Source: Nilaparvata lugens (Eukaryota > Arthropoda > Insecta > Hemiptera > Delphacidae). From it: a stretch of 64,000 nucleotides of DNA. The notes beneath the pieces were generated by a model. The model did not search any database. It was not told where the DNA came from and saw nothing but the letters and a program-made list of their open reading frames with translations. The position numbers and the translations under genes were made by a program. Each line of letters begins with the position of its first letter. The first letter of the stretch is position 1. This document shows, piece after piece, positions 45,750-57,780 of the stretch. The stretch is taken from the NCBI RefSeq assembly GCF_014356525.2, contig NC_052512.1, positions 1,801,114-1,865,113 on the forward strand, read 5' to 3'.

Positions 45750-46280
45750 AAGAAGAAGGAGAAGAAGAAGAAGAGAAGGAGGAAGAAGAGAGGAGGAGAA
45801 GAAGAAAGAGGAGAAGAAGAAGGAGAAAAAAAGGAGGGAGGAGAAGAAGAGAAAGAGGAGGAGAAGAGGAAGAAGAAGAAGAAGAAGGAGAATAGGATTA
45901 AGAGAAGAGGAGAAGAAGAAGGAGATCAGATGAAGAGAAAAAGAAGAGAAGAAGGAGGAGAAGAAGAAGGGTAAGGAGAAGGTTAGGTTAGGTCAGCTTC
46001 CTCTTCTTCTTACTCTTCTTCTTCTCCTCCTTCTTCTTCTTCTTCCTCCTCTTCTTCTTCTTCTTCTTCTTCTTCTTCTTCTTTTTCTCCTTCTTCTTCT
46101 TCTTCTCTTTCTTCTATTCTCCTCCTCTTCCTCTTCTTCTCCTTCTTCTTCTTCTTCTCCTTCTTCTTCTTCTTCTTCTTCTTCTTCTTCTCCTCCTTCT
46201 TCATCTTCTTTTTCTTCTTCATCTTCTTTTTCTTCTTCATCTTCTTCTTATTATTCTCCTCCTCTTCTTCTTCTTCTCAC

Positions 46281-46312
<32 letters not shown>

Positions 46313-46330
46313 TCATTCTTTTCTTATCTG
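45750..46330. repeat. (GAA)n purine tract followed by (CTT)n pyrimidine tract
   Basis: 45750-45985 is almost all G/A and 46000-46330 almost all C/T on the same strand, separated by GGTTAGGTTAGGTCAGC. The halves are roughly complementary and could fold into a long hairpin. Poly-Glu/Lys/Arg frames here are shadows. Confidence 0.93.
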
Positions 46331-46549
46331 CTTTCTTCTTCAAAGTTCTCAGTTAGATCTCATTTCAACACTGTTTTCCTATCTTTCTTCTGTTAATCTC
46401 ATTACTTATAAATGATCCCCTATTCTCCTCCTTTTTCCTTATTCATCTCATTCTCCTCTTCCCGCTCCCATTCCACGTCCTCTATCGTCTCCTCCCCCTC
46501 CACCATATCCTCTCTTCCTTTTCATTCTCCTTCTCCTTGTCGATGGTGT
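46331..46549. other. Pyrimidine-rich DNA
   Basis: C/T-rich continuation (CTCCTCCTTTTTCC, CTCCCCCTCC). No gene. Confidence 0.5.
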
Positions 46550-47790
46550 CGTTCGCTGAGCGTTTTTGGGAGTTAGCAGTCCACAGAGCGATCCATTGTT
46601 CAGATTAACAATAAGAATAGGCAGACGCTATCAATGGGAGGACTTGGGTGTCATTAATCATCAGGGACACTGACAGAGGCAGGCCACAAGCGTATGTGTA
46701 TACTCACAATACGATATTGATAATGATTATTGAATCAGTAACTATCACCATAGATAAACAATAGCGTAAGTAGATATCCCATGGTATAGGGAATTTATGT
46801 CACAACTTTCACTGTTATCTCAAGCCGATTACTGTCGATTATTGTAAATTTTTACTGTTTTGTTGGGGTGATAGTGTGTGAACGGCACAATTTGAGAGAC
46901 TACCAGCGTCACACAGCTCCATAGGAAAGAACCACGTGAACTATCGGCTTGGGATAACAGTAAAAGCTGCGACATAAACGCGCCCTATACCATGGGATAT
47001 CTACTTATGCTATCGTTTCTCTATGCTATCACCTCCCATAAAAAGGATCATTTGTTAAATAATATTGTATCCAATGAACAATATATTTACGAGCTTTTAA
47101 AAAACTAGATTTGGGTATTATTACTGGTTATATTAAAAACATTCGATTTGGGTATTATGAAAGTAAAAAAATCTCAGGAAATTTTTTTTCTGATTATTAA
47201 TTTTTGGGATTTAAGCGCCTAAAGTATGAATGTGGATTTTGAGCTCTGTTGATGGAATCTGTTATGTGAATAAAATATGGGAGCCATTTCGCTTTCATAT
47301 ACTGTACTAACTATAACGATTGTAGATTGGCTTAAACTTGAAATTTGTGATTGCTTTTAGAAGTAGATTGTTTCAGATGTGAAGTTGATCTTAAATCTTC
47401 TTGATATCTGTGAGATACTTTATAATTATCTGCAGTAGTGTTACTCATTCACATGAAGAAATGCAAATGATTGATAGAACTTGTTGGAATTGTGAATTTC
47501 TATATAGGCCTTAATGAAGATGAATTTGAACTGTTCAAAGCTGAAATCTGTTCGATCTTTGCTCAACAACTTATTCATTTTTATGGGAGGTGGTAGTACT
47601 GATTCAATCATCATCATCATCAATATAATATCCTATTGCGAGTATACACATACGCTTGTGGACTACCTCCGTCACTGTCCCTGATGATTAATGACACCTA
47701 AGTCCTCCCATTGATAGCGTCTGCCTATCCTTATTCTGAACAATGGATCGCCCAGTGGACTGCTAACCCCCAAAATCGCTCATCGGACGT
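46550..47790. mobile_element. Large inverted repeat with about 185-bp arms
   Basis: Left arm 46550-46738 (TTAGCAGTCCAC, GCGATCCATTGTTCAGA, GACGCTATCAATGGGAGGAC, CATTAATCATCAGGGACA, CACAAGCGTATGTGTATACT) returns inverted at 47605-47787. The 870-bp interior holds element U, a decayed Q piece (47100-47245) and unassigned DNA. Probably an old fold-back transposon later hit by others. Confidence 0.85.
46749..47028. mobile_element. Fold-back element U
   Basis: Arms of about 70-80 bp: CATAGATAAACAATAGCGTA, AGTAGATATCCCATGGTATA, ACTGTTATCTCAAGCCGA, with inverted counterpart to 47028. Nested inside the larger inverted repeat. Confidence 0.8.
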
Positions 47791-47837
47791 AACCTTCTCA
47801 ATTACCTTCAAGTGTTTTATCAAGTGTCTCTTGTTAA

Positions 47838-48461
47838 GGCTGTGCAAAGGCTAAAAATAAACTTTCTACTGGTAATATTTTCCAAAGTTTTTTGATTTGT
47901 CTATCATCAAACTATCAAAATAAAAAAGTTTTCCCAGAAAAACATTTTTTTCCGATCATTGCTTTCCCAGATATGAGCGCCTAAAGTTCAAATTTTTGGG
48001 ACAAAACATTTCAAATTCGGTAAGAGATAAATCCATGAGATTCAGAGGATAAATTCTTCATGGTACTGTTGATTTAATGAAACAAAAATGTTTTGAAAAT
48101 ATTAATTTTTGAGGAAGTTATTCAATTTACTAAAAAATACCAAAAATAACTAAAAAAAATTATTTTTGTCATTTTTGGTAACTTCATAAAAAATTGATAT
48201 TTTCAGGAAATTTTTGTTTTATTCAATCATCAATACCATGAAGAATTCATCCACTAAATCTCATGGATTCATTTCTTACCGAATTTGCAATGTTCTGTCC
48301 CAAAAATTTGAACTTTAGGCGCTCATATCTCAATAATTAATAATCGGAAAAAATTGTTTTCCTGAGAAAACTTTTCCATTTTGATAGCTTGATTAAATAC
48401 AAATCGAAAAACTATGATAAATACCACCAGTAGAAAGTTTATTTTTAGCCTTTGCACAGCC
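47838..48461. mobile_element. Family Q fold-back element with TTAA target site (Q1)
   Basis: TTAA at 47834-47837 and 48462-48465. Almost the whole element is two inverted arms of about 300 bp: GGCTGTGCAAAGGCTAAAAA, AAACTTTCTACTGGT, ATATGAGCGCCTAAAGTTCA, TTTTTGGGACA. The centre is at about 48150 (AAAAATAACTAAAAAAAATT). TTAA flanks suggest piggyBac-type mobilisation. No coding capacity. Confidence 0.88.
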
Positions 48462-48465
48462 TTAA

Positions 48466-49043
48466 GGATTTTATCATCCAATAAGTCAAATATTCAATTC
48501 CTCTCCTTTATCAATGGTTGTTAGTGCTATTCCACACATCTCCTAAAATTAGTCTTCTACTAAAAAGCAATGATTTATTCCCTGCCATAAGTCGGTAAAG
48601 ATCCGAAAGATTGAACCACTAGACCTACTATAGGATGGTATTGAAAGCATCTCTCACCATACTGAATATTTTCACTCTCAAAATCAAACCAGTTCTACTC
48701 ATATATCTCTCTCCTCTTTCTCTCTCTTTCTATTTTGACACTATTCTCCTCTCATTCCTTTTTCCCCATTTTCTATCTTCCGTTTCTCTCATTTTATCAC
48801 TGGTCTGTTTCTAGCATCGTCAAATTTGTCGGCAGTGTCTTTTTAATTTTTCAATTTCTCATCACCTTGTGTGTTGAAGCTCTTAGTTTTGATGAGAAAT
48901 TCTCGACCCATGAGAACCTGATTGAATAAACGTAGTTGAAATACTTCATGCCTAGTTTGGAGATTTATTGCATACCAAAAAGCAGTCTTGACTCACACTA
49001 AATCTGGTCAATAGTTTTTCAGCAAGTTCATCATTTGTTACTT
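48466..49043. other. Unassigned DNA
   Basis: CT-rich around 48700-48790. No gene recognised. Confidence 0.4.
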
Positions 49044-50079
49044 TCCTTGCCCTATTACCATAGGTAAGGAAAGTACTGCTTTCCAAAAAAAAATCAAGGT
49101 ACCCTAATTCCATGTTTTCTATACGTTTCAAGGTCCCCTGAGTCCAAAAACATAATTTTTGGGTGTTGGTCTGTGTGTGTCTGTGAACACGATAACTCCA
49201 TCCCTAATTTACCAATTGACTTGAAATTTCAAACTTAAGGTCCTTATACCATGAGGATCCGACAATAAGAAATTCAATTCAAAATGGCGGAAAAAATGGT
49301 GGATGATAACTAAAAAAACCATGTTTTTCACGGTTTTCTCAAAAACGGCTCTAATGATTTTCTTCAAATTTATACCCTAGATAGCTATTTATAAGCCCTA
49401 TCAACTGACATGAGTCTCACTTCTGGGAAAATTGCAGGAGCTCCGTAATATTCTTGAGAAAAATGGCGGATAATCACTAAAAAACCATGTTTTTCACGGT
49501 TTTCTCAAAAACAGCTCTAACGATTTTCTTCAAATTCATACTATGGATAGCTATTCATAAGCCCTATCAACTGGCATGAGTCTCATTTCTGGGAAAATTG
49601 CAGGAGCTACGTAATATTCTTGAGAAAAATGGCGGATATATACTAAAAAACCATGTTTTTCACAAACATTTTTTTTCAAATTCATACCCTGTATAGTTAT
49701 ATAGCTCTATTAACTAGCACGAGTCTCCTCCCTGAGAAACTAACAGAGGTTCACCCCATCCTTCAGAAATTTACTTTGTAACCTCCTCTCGTTCTTGAGG
49801 TAGGTGGGTAGAGCAGTTTATTCAAAAGAACACATCATAGTCGATATTTTATTTGTAGAAGAGCTATTTTGACAACTTTTCTAAAATCCTCAAATTTCAT
49901 AATTTATTCAAAGGAAATGTACTCTGAAAACAATAACAATAGTATAATCGTAGTTTTAGTAAAATTATTAAGCCGCCAATCGGCATAATGTTATTCCCCT
50001 AGATTATCCTCGTTTTAGAATGAGGCTTATAGATCAATGAGTAAGGAAAGTTGTGTGAGTGTACCACACCAGGTTTTTT
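49044..50079 (+). mobile_element. Family A element, long form (A4)
   Basis: Same head, CCCCTGAGTCCAAAAA block and tail as A2, with 167-bp modules starting near 49284, 49463 and 49629. The GT microsatellite is reduced to a few units (GGTCTGTGTGTGTCTGTGAA), so its length varies freely between copies. Confidence 0.85.
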
Positions 50080-50289
50080 GTGTTTGGTTATCGCTAATAA
50101 TTATTATATAATAAGCTAGTAGTTGTGATGAGCTTAGCAGTTCAAATGAAACATTCCTTTGTATCTAATTAAATATGTAATGTTTTGATTTCTATGTCAA
50201 ATTTCCACTTTTCGCATGAATGATGGCTATAGCTATTCTTTCAGTCTTAACGCAATCTGCTCTCTCAGAGCATAAAAAATGTCCTCATA

Positions 50290-50896
50290 TTAAGGCTGTG
50301 CAAAGGCTAAAAATAAACTTTCTATTGGTGATATTTTTCGATTTGTATATCATCAAGCTATCAAAATATGAAAAGTTTCCTAGGAAAACATTTTTTCCCC
50401 ATCATTACTTTTTGAGATATGAGTGCCAAAATTTTAAAATTTTGGGACAGAACATTCCAAATTCGGTAGAAAATTAATCAATGAGTTTAGAGTATAAATC
50501 TCCATGATTGAATAAAACAAAAAATCGAAAATCAATTTTTGAGAAAGTTATCCAATTTACCAAAAATAAGTCAACTAAAAGTTATTTTTGGCCATTTTTA
50601 GTTAATTGAATAACTTTTTCAAAAATTGATATTTAAAAAAAAATATTTTTTTCAATCAACAATACCATGGAGAATTTATCCTCTAAATCTCATTAATTAG
50701 TCTCCTACCAAATTTGAAATGCTCTGTCCCAAAAATTTAAATTTCTGGCGCTCATGTCTCAAAAAGTAATGATGGGAAAAAATGCCTATCTGAGAAAACT
50801 TTTTCATTCTAATAGCTTATTGATGATATTCAAATCGAAAAACTTTGAAAAATATCACCAGTAGGAAGTTTATTTTTAGCCTATGGACAGCCTTAA
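50290..50896. mobile_element. Family Q fold-back element with TTAA target site (Q2)
   Basis: TTAA at 50290-50293 and 50893-50896. Arms as Q1 (GGCTGTGCAAAGGCTAAAAA left; inverted right end carries CTATGGACAGCC). More diverged in the middle. Arms pair around about 50600. Confidence 0.88.
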
Positions 50897-51569
50897 GCTC
50901 AAGTAGGATAACAATGTTTTAATATTATCAATTAATTATTGCAGTACCATTATTTATCAATACAATGACATGATTTTGCATTATTATTTTGAGTTTTGAT
51001 CGACAGGTTTTTTTTTTGCTAATATGTTAAGTGAAGTATGTTGTTGGTCTGACATTACTTCGGAAGCAAATTAATTTAATGCAGTTATATGGTCGTTTGG
51101 AGGAGTCTATAATTGGAAAAAATCAAATTAAACTATATAGAAAATTCAAATTTGGAATAGTTCCAGTATTGATTATATAACCGAAAAATTACTCCTCCAC
51201 TTAAACAATAATTCTTTTGATCAATCATGATTCTAAAAGCCGAATATGGAACATTTTTCTCTGTCTGGAGAGTACAGTATCATCCTTCATTAGGGTATGA
51301 ATGAATTATGAAATATATTTGATCTGGACACACACCGATTGCGCCTAGTCAAATGGGAGTGATACATAGCTCCCATACACACGTACACTGTTTACGTAGT
51401 GACGTCATCACTGTTAGTCATACTATTTGTCCTGCTCTCTCTCTCTCTCTCTCTCTGTCGAAGAGATAACGGTATATATATTTTCCGATAACCATCTGCT
51501 TTATAACAACCATTCCTTCCTATTCGATTCTATAAGGGTTCCATTGATTTATCTCGACTAGTGACGAAT
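50897..51569. other. Unassigned DNA with (CT)n at 51436-51457
   Basis: Contains TGACGTCA at about 51400-51407, discussed with the V repeats. No gene. Confidence 0.4.
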
Positions 51570-51723
51570 TTTGAAATCATGAATACATGGAATTTCCAGC
51601 TCAGACAGTACGTTGAATCGGCTAACGACTGGGAATCCCCCGGTTTGTCAAAACCTCACCATCAACACAAATATTGACTCTTTTAGTCTGTCACCATGAG
51701 TGAGAATAAGAACAGTGGTGATA
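51570..51723 (+). repeat. 150-bp direct repeat, left copy
   Basis: TTGAAATCATGAAT, CATGGAATTTCCAGCTC, AGTACGTTGAATCGGCTAAC, GGGAATCCCCCGGTTTGTCA, AACAGTGGTGAT. Near-identical to 54436-54591. No TG...CA ends, so it is not a standard LTR. Confidence 0.95.
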
Positions 51724-54435
51724 TGTTTGCTAAGCTGATTGATTGAGTACTCTATTTATGTAGATTACAATATTTACTGGCTTATACATTGTCACGTGGT
51801 AAATTAATACCACCAAATATTTTAAATGAACTATGAAATATAATGGAACTATAAAATTGGAAAGAAGGTTAGACCTAGTCAAAGGATAAAACAACTCAAT
51901 CAAGTATTATTAGCGATTAGGAGTAATAGCATTATCAACAATGATAAGAAAACATGTATAATTGTGATTTAATAATTATGAGAACCTTGTTAAGATCAAA
52001 AGTTATAAAGCGGCTTACTTATTATTGGCGGATTATAAAAAATAAAATGCATGAACATTGAGGTTAGAGTTACTTGTTTACATTTTGAAAAGAATTAGTC
52101 GATCTGGATAATCGATAATTATAAATCAATACTGAGCGAATCAGCTGATTATTCGATCAACCCATATGACAGGTTGAATTATATAAAATTTATCATAAAG
52201 GATATGTTATGTATACTAAAGAAGTCGATGTGTAGAAATACAGACACCCATTATTTTGTATAATATTTATTATAATCTAAGAAAGCATGATAATCAGAGT
52301 ATACAAAACTCATATAAAGACTGAATATAGTAACATCGCATGTTAGGATTTATTTATGAAATCAATTTAAGATAAACACTATACATTTGTATAAGAATTC
52401 TTTTTATTTAATTTTTTCTATTATAAAGTGGGGATCCCTGATTCCCAAGGCAACCAATTGTATTGAGTCTATTAAATTGAAGGCCAATCAGAGAGTAGCT
52501 TACAGAATTATTCTTGGAAGAGGCAAATTTTCTGAAAACCTCCTTCTTCTGGCTTAAGATCCCGACCGGAGAGGATGCACATGGAGTTTAGGGTTTTTTC
52601 TTCTCCTTTAAAATTTTAAAACTATTAAGCCAGACCCTTTTTAATGTAAAGTATTTGTATTAAATGTTAATATATGTGAACTCAGTGCTGTCAAAGAGTT
52701 CGTAATTTGTAAAGATTCCATAAAAATAATAATTCGAAAGAAACTTATAAAAATCTGGATCACGCGTAGCCCAGCAGTGACGAAAAGGAGCCTACCTAAT
52801 TAATTATTGGAAATAATTAATTCAATCCACGAGAAGTCTAGAACTTCAGTCAGTGAGTGATAAGTCAAACCAAACGAGCTCGTTTTTTCTACGTCCAGTG
52901 GGGGTATTTATTAATAAAAAAGCGCTCTTTCCAATTAATTTGAATTAAAAATAAAAAGTCACCACGTGTTGAACAATATCACATAGTCCATAAGAACATT
53001 TATGAATTTATTTAATATATGTAGAGTTACTTCCATGCACAGCCCGAATTCATATAAATCCCTGAGATCTCATGTTTGAATATTAATTTATTAATTATAT
53101 TTTGTCAATTGAACAAAAGTACATCATATCAAACTATAGACCGAACAGGTTTTTATTGCAGAATTTTATGTGATTGGAAGTATAAGTACCAGTATTAAAT
53201 ATATATATTTATGAATTTGAAACTCACTATTGTGAATATTAGTAAAGCCTGTGATAATTATTCAGATTTTTGAAATAGATTATTTAAGTGATTATAGATA
53301 TATCGAATACTATATGCATATCTTTTTATGGGAATATATTTTGTGTTTTTAGTCAGCATACAAATCGTAGAAGTTTATTTTATCCTAGTTCATCTCGTGA
53401 TATACAGTTTGAGCTGTTTTAATATCAACAAATATTTTGCAGCACTTAAAATTATTGAATCAAGTGATATTAATCTTATTCAGAGCACTCAATATTATCA
53501 TCCTTTGATGATACTCATCTCATATACAGAATAAGTATATTAAGAAATTATATTAATAAGGTTCCAGTTATATCAATAAGGATCCAGAGAGCTTCCAGAA
53601 TTGGCGTTGTAAGTTCTAAGGAATTTGGAAGGTATATTGGTGAATACTTGTATTCACGACGAGCGTTTTAAGAATCAACTAGAAACAACTATAGTTGGTC
53701 CTTATTATTCTCTAGTGATGCATGGTTACTGATAATCAGTCATCAAATATTCTTTTATTTTCCGTATTGGTATTCTTCAAGAACTTCATAGAAGCAGCGG
53801 TAAGAATTACCAATCACCGGTCACTGAACCTTATGGTGATTATTTGTATTTATAAATTCATGTTTCTACCACTGAGCTAGAGCTGAGGTTTGAACCCAGT
53901 AATTTTGCGAGCCGGACGGCCTTAATTTTTTGTGAATTTATTCGCAAAGGAGGGAATTTAGAGACTGCTCTTATAAATATCAGAAACATCGTATCATCTG
54001 TGAAGGATTTACAATTAACAACTTCACATAATATGGCTTCACAACGTGGGACTCTATCATGAGAGATAACCCCTCAGGAAGCACCATTTCACACATTTAT
54101 ATACACTAGCTTACAATCCAGCAAAGTTTTAGATGAATTTACATGACATAAACTAAGAAAATAATTATTGAACTGTACAATGATATGGAAAAAATCAATT
54201 TGGAATAACTATACAAGATAATATTGTAATGCATCTACATAAATTGGCGGAGCTTTTGTGGTTGGCGGAGTGACAGAGGTTCAAATTTATCAGTGTTTGA
54301 ATGTTTTAAGTTTTCAAATAATATATATCAGAATCCATCACCCACATTGTCTCTGTCATTAAAACGAATTCAGAAATAGATAGTCAAAACATTAGAATGA
54401 ATGATTGAGATGATGTGTTTGCTGGAACCACAGTT
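51724..54435. other. 2.7 kb of unassigned AT-rich DNA between direct repeats
   Basis: No RT, integrase, capsid-like or other coding frame. A B-box-like GGTTTGAACCC at about 53888-53898 next to a TAGCTCAGTGGTAGA-like A-box (minus, about 53866-53881) lies in the wrong order for a tRNA. Could be a non-autonomous element bounded by the 150-bp repeats. Confidence 0.4.
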
Positions 54436-54591
54436 GAAATCATGAATAGCCTACATGGAATTTCCAGCTCTGACAGTACGTTGAATCGGCTAACGACTGG
54501 GAATCCCCCGGTTTGTCAAAACCTCACCATCAACACAAATATTGACTCTTTTAGTCTGTCACCATGAGTGAGAATAAGAACAGTGGTGATC
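54436..54591 (+). repeat. 150-bp direct repeat, right copy
   Basis: Differs from the left copy by a few inserted bases (AGCC before TACATGG) and about one substitution over 150 bp. Directly followed by V repeat 1. Confidence 0.95.
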
Positions 54592-54602
54592 TTATTGAAC
54601 AG

Positions 54603-54699
54603 TGGCTGCTAGTGAAAGCGAAATGACGTCACGGACGTTCACTATATTACACTCAATATGTGAGTGGCCAACATATGAGCGCAGTCGGCAGATTCCCAT
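54603..54699 (+). repeat. Dispersed repeat V, copy 1
   Basis: GGCTGCTAGTGAAAGCGAAA, TGACGTCACGGACGTTCACT, CAATATGTGAGTG, GCAGATTCCCAT. The second copy is at 58445-58567. Contains the palindrome TGACGTCA. Confidence 0.75.
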
Positions 54700-55344
54700 T
54701 TAATGTATGGGCTTGGAATGTGGGTGACGGTTTGGCGCCAGCATTTGGGTAGGTCAGGAGGCAAGGTGGGCCGGACGGAAAAGTGGAAAATGTGATTGAT
54801 GAGTGGTGGTAAGTGGTTAGCCCTGTGCAGGTAAGCAGCCATTTAGTACCCTAGTTGATTTTGACAGCTCCAATGAAGCGTGACGCGAGCTCTAAAAAGG
54901 TGGCTGCTCTGAATGTGTGTAATGTGTAACATGATTGATTACAAGCCTATCACTCACAAATAGATAGTAGATCTACCTTGAATATCTTCGATGTAGGTAG
55001 GAAGGTATCCTGGTCCATTTAGAATATAGTTTGTGAATAGGTATTATGACCGTGCTACATGATATTACTGTATTCTAATCTCCTTTTTCGCACTCTCTCT
55101 GGGTTTCTTCTAATTCGTAGCCTATTTATTCTGTCCCCACTCTTCGCCATTTACCAACTCCTTTTTCTTCTTTTCGTTCTCCTCCTCCTCCTCCACCAGC
55201 TCCTACTTCTCCACCTCCTCTTTTAGCTCTCCCCTCCTTCTGCTGTAAATTATAATTCAAGTTATCCCAAATTTCAAAGAAGTATCAAATCTCCGGGTAT
55301 TCTATGTGATTCTTATTTTGTTGAATTTCAAATATATATATATG
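54700..55344. other. Unassigned DNA, GC-richer at 54720-54850
   Basis: Minus frame 54842-54642 (66 codons) overlaps the V repeat and is unrecognised. Confidence 0.35.
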
Positions 55345-55397
55345 TACATGTATTGTATGCCAAGTTGAAATAAACGAATTGAATTGAATTGAATTCT
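55345..55397 (+). mobile_element. Orphan LINE 3' tail (GAATT)n
   Basis: GCCAAGTTGAAATAAACGAA followed by (TTGAA)n is the typical 3' end of CR1/Jockey-group LINEs with short-repeat tails. No RT is attached on the left. Confidence 0.6.
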
Positions 55398-55469
55398 CGT
55401 TGTCCTCCTTTACCAGCTCATTATTTGATTGCTGTACTTCCATAATTATTCGATTGGCCAGTATGAATT

Positions 55470-57193
55470 GAACTTGAATAAAATATGTTCATTTCTTCCT
55501 CAACTCTTTTGCTACTGTGAAGAAAAATAAATTTCCTGATCTCTATCTCTGATAACTTGGAGGACTAAAATGCTTTAATGTTAAAGCTCGAAATAAAAAA
55601 AAAATAAATCAGTAGTAGTTGAGGAAAATTGTTTAAATCTGAAGAAAATGGTATTGTTTCCACAATTCTAGTTACTCTCGTTCAATAATGAATGCAGTTC
55701 GAATATAATAAAGATTTACACTCCATTATCTCAGTTGGATTTAATGATCAATATTTTCGTGAGGCGATAATCGACTTATACCAGTTGGTGTTCGATTGAA
55801 GACTCAGAACTCCTATTTTGAAGAATTAGCGCCAGTTGCACGTACGTCTGTTAAATATGGACATTAACGCTGATTAACAAATCAGTAGTTCTACGGATCA
55901 TAGTTTTAGTAAAATCATAGTTTACAATCAAACAGTAAAATCATAGTTTTACGGATTCATTTCTGTTCCACAAAGATCGGTTAGTTTTTAATCCCGATTG
56001 AGTTTTCCGGTTAACCAACAAAGATTTTAACGGCTTCACAAACTGTCAACACTGCAATTTAACCGACAGATGTTATTATTCTGAACAAATGGCACAAAAT
56101 TGAGGTTATGTTATTGAAGCGGTGACCATTCATTGAGCATGCGTCATGAAAATTTTCTGTCTGTCGCTAGTGTCAAGTGCTATCTGCAGACGAACCAGAT
56201 CGAAAACTAACCTAACAAAAATCAGAATTTAATTTTGAATGATAATATCAGCTAGATACACTTCTCTATCTTATTAACGGATGAAATATTCATTCATATA
56301 TTTAGCTCATACTTTGAATTTTGTAGTTTTTTTCACCAAAAACTAATTGGAAGACAGCTATTAGTAGGTACCTAATCGGCGAAAGTTGGATTTTTAATTC
56401 CCCCTGAATGGCCTGTTGAAAATCTTTTACGTCGATTAGTTTAGCCGGCGTTATTTTTCGATTTTTACCTTTGTATAAGCAAATTTTCTTCATTTCAGCT
56501 AATCGCCGTTAAAATGGTGCCAACAGAATAAAAATTTTTACGCCGGTTAGTTTAATGGGCGTTATCGCTTGAAATTTCTGTTTTGTACAGCCAAAATGCA
56601 TCGATTAGCGCTAATCTCGATTAAAGTAGAGCATTTTATCGTGATTAAACGTTAACCGACGTACGTGCAACTGGGGGTTACAGTTTCACATATTGAAAGA
56701 AGTGGATACCAATTCTCGGACGCTGATACAGTAGCCGACCATCATATTTATCACAAAACACATCTGATGAATAAATAGATTAACTGGACAACTTGCTGCA
56801 GGCTGTTTAAAATATGTATGATTTATTCTCGACCACCTAAAATAAATCTTTCCATGCTCACGTTCGATAGCCCACTGCAAGCCGTTGTCTTCAAATTGCA
56901 ATAATTGTATTCAAATATCCAAATAGCCATTTCTAAATATGTATTGGGTGTGCTGTCAACCTATATTCATTCTACAATAATAATAGACGGGATAGGTTAA
57001 TCCAATTATAGATGCATGATATCAATAATATAATATTATGTGTTGTATATGACATATATTCATAGATTGTATGAATCAACTACTATCGAATATTTTATTT
57101 TTTTATTTCGAGCTTTAACATTAAAAGAGTCCTCCTATAAGTTTCTTAGTTTTCAGAGATAGAAGAGAGATCAGGAAATCTATTTTTCCTACA
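55470..57193. repeat. Inverted repeat enclosing element Z
   Basis: Left arm 55521-55622 (TTTCCTGATCTCT, TTAATGTTAAAGCTCGAAAT, GTAGTAGTTGA) pairs with 57078-57193. The outer part of the left arm (TCATTTCTTCCTCAACTCTT, about 55490-55525) pairs with about 57725-57780, so something was inserted at about 57200-57720. Confidence 0.7.
55829..56679. mobile_element. Element Z with CCAGTTGCACGTACGTC ends
   Basis: Left CCAGTTGCACGTACGTCTGT then TAA; right end inverted CCAGTTGCACGTACGTCGGT then TAA. The interior has many GATTAACG/CGTTAATC-type motifs in both orientations (for example CGCCGTTAAAATGG, ACGCCGGTTAGTTTAATGG). 850 bp, no convincing frame. Superfamily unknown. Confidence 0.7.
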
Positions 57194-57780
57194 GTTACCT
57201 TGAAAAGTGGCCATTGCTGCACTGATTACAGAACGCAAAGAATCGATCACTTTTCCGCTCTAGTGCGGGAAAAATTTTTTCCGCACTCCAGATTTGCAAC
57301 ATGACAACGCAAAATAGTTGGTAGGTTATATGGAGCACCAGTGCAGCAAAATCAAAATTAAGTTGGTAACTGTGACTGTGGTATAGTGAGGTCCATGTTA
57401 TAAGAATATTGAGGTGGTGGACACCGAGGACAGCGACAGCCACCACATGCCACATCAGTGACAGCCGCCCCTTCATTCAAACACTACTACATTATTCAAT
57501 TTCATTTATTAATAATAAAATTACACAGATTTACATTTGATGGATTTCAGGGAATTTTACCCATAATTACCCACTTTTCATATTCAATGGTAACTGTAGG
57601 AAAAACTTAATGTGAAATACGTGCGGAAAGTTCCTCTGCTGCACTCAAGAAGCCATTCAACGTAAAACGTTTAACGTTTCTTTCGGTGCAGCAAACTGTC
57701 ACTTTGCGCACTAGCTGCACAAATAACTATTTCTTTACAGTAGCAAAACAGTTGAGAAAGAAATGAAAATATTTTATTCT
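57194..57780. other. Inserted DNA with a solo M end at 57382-57403
   Basis: TATAGTGAGGTCCATGTTAT is one M terminus without a partner. Motifs TGCTGCACT and GGTAACTGTAGG/CTACAGTTACC occur near both edges, suggesting another inserted element of about 500 bp. The 93-codon minus frame at 57476-57195 is unrecognised. Confidence 0.4.

Noticed and set aside
45979..45992. GGTTAGGTTAGG as an interstitial insect telomere repeat
   Set aside because: Only about two units of TTAGG; too short to distinguish from chance.
45496..46240. Arg/Glu/Lys-rich frames resembling charged nuclear proteins
   Set aside because: Translation of the GAA/CTT microsatellites.
53860..53910. tRNA-like A and B boxes
   Set aside because: On the minus strand the B-box-like element precedes the A-box-like one, and no cloverleaf can be drawn. 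Not a tRNA.
51570..54591. LTR retrotransposon
   Set aside because: No gag-pol frames, primer-binding site or TG...CA ends were found, so kept only as a direct-repeat-bounded segment.
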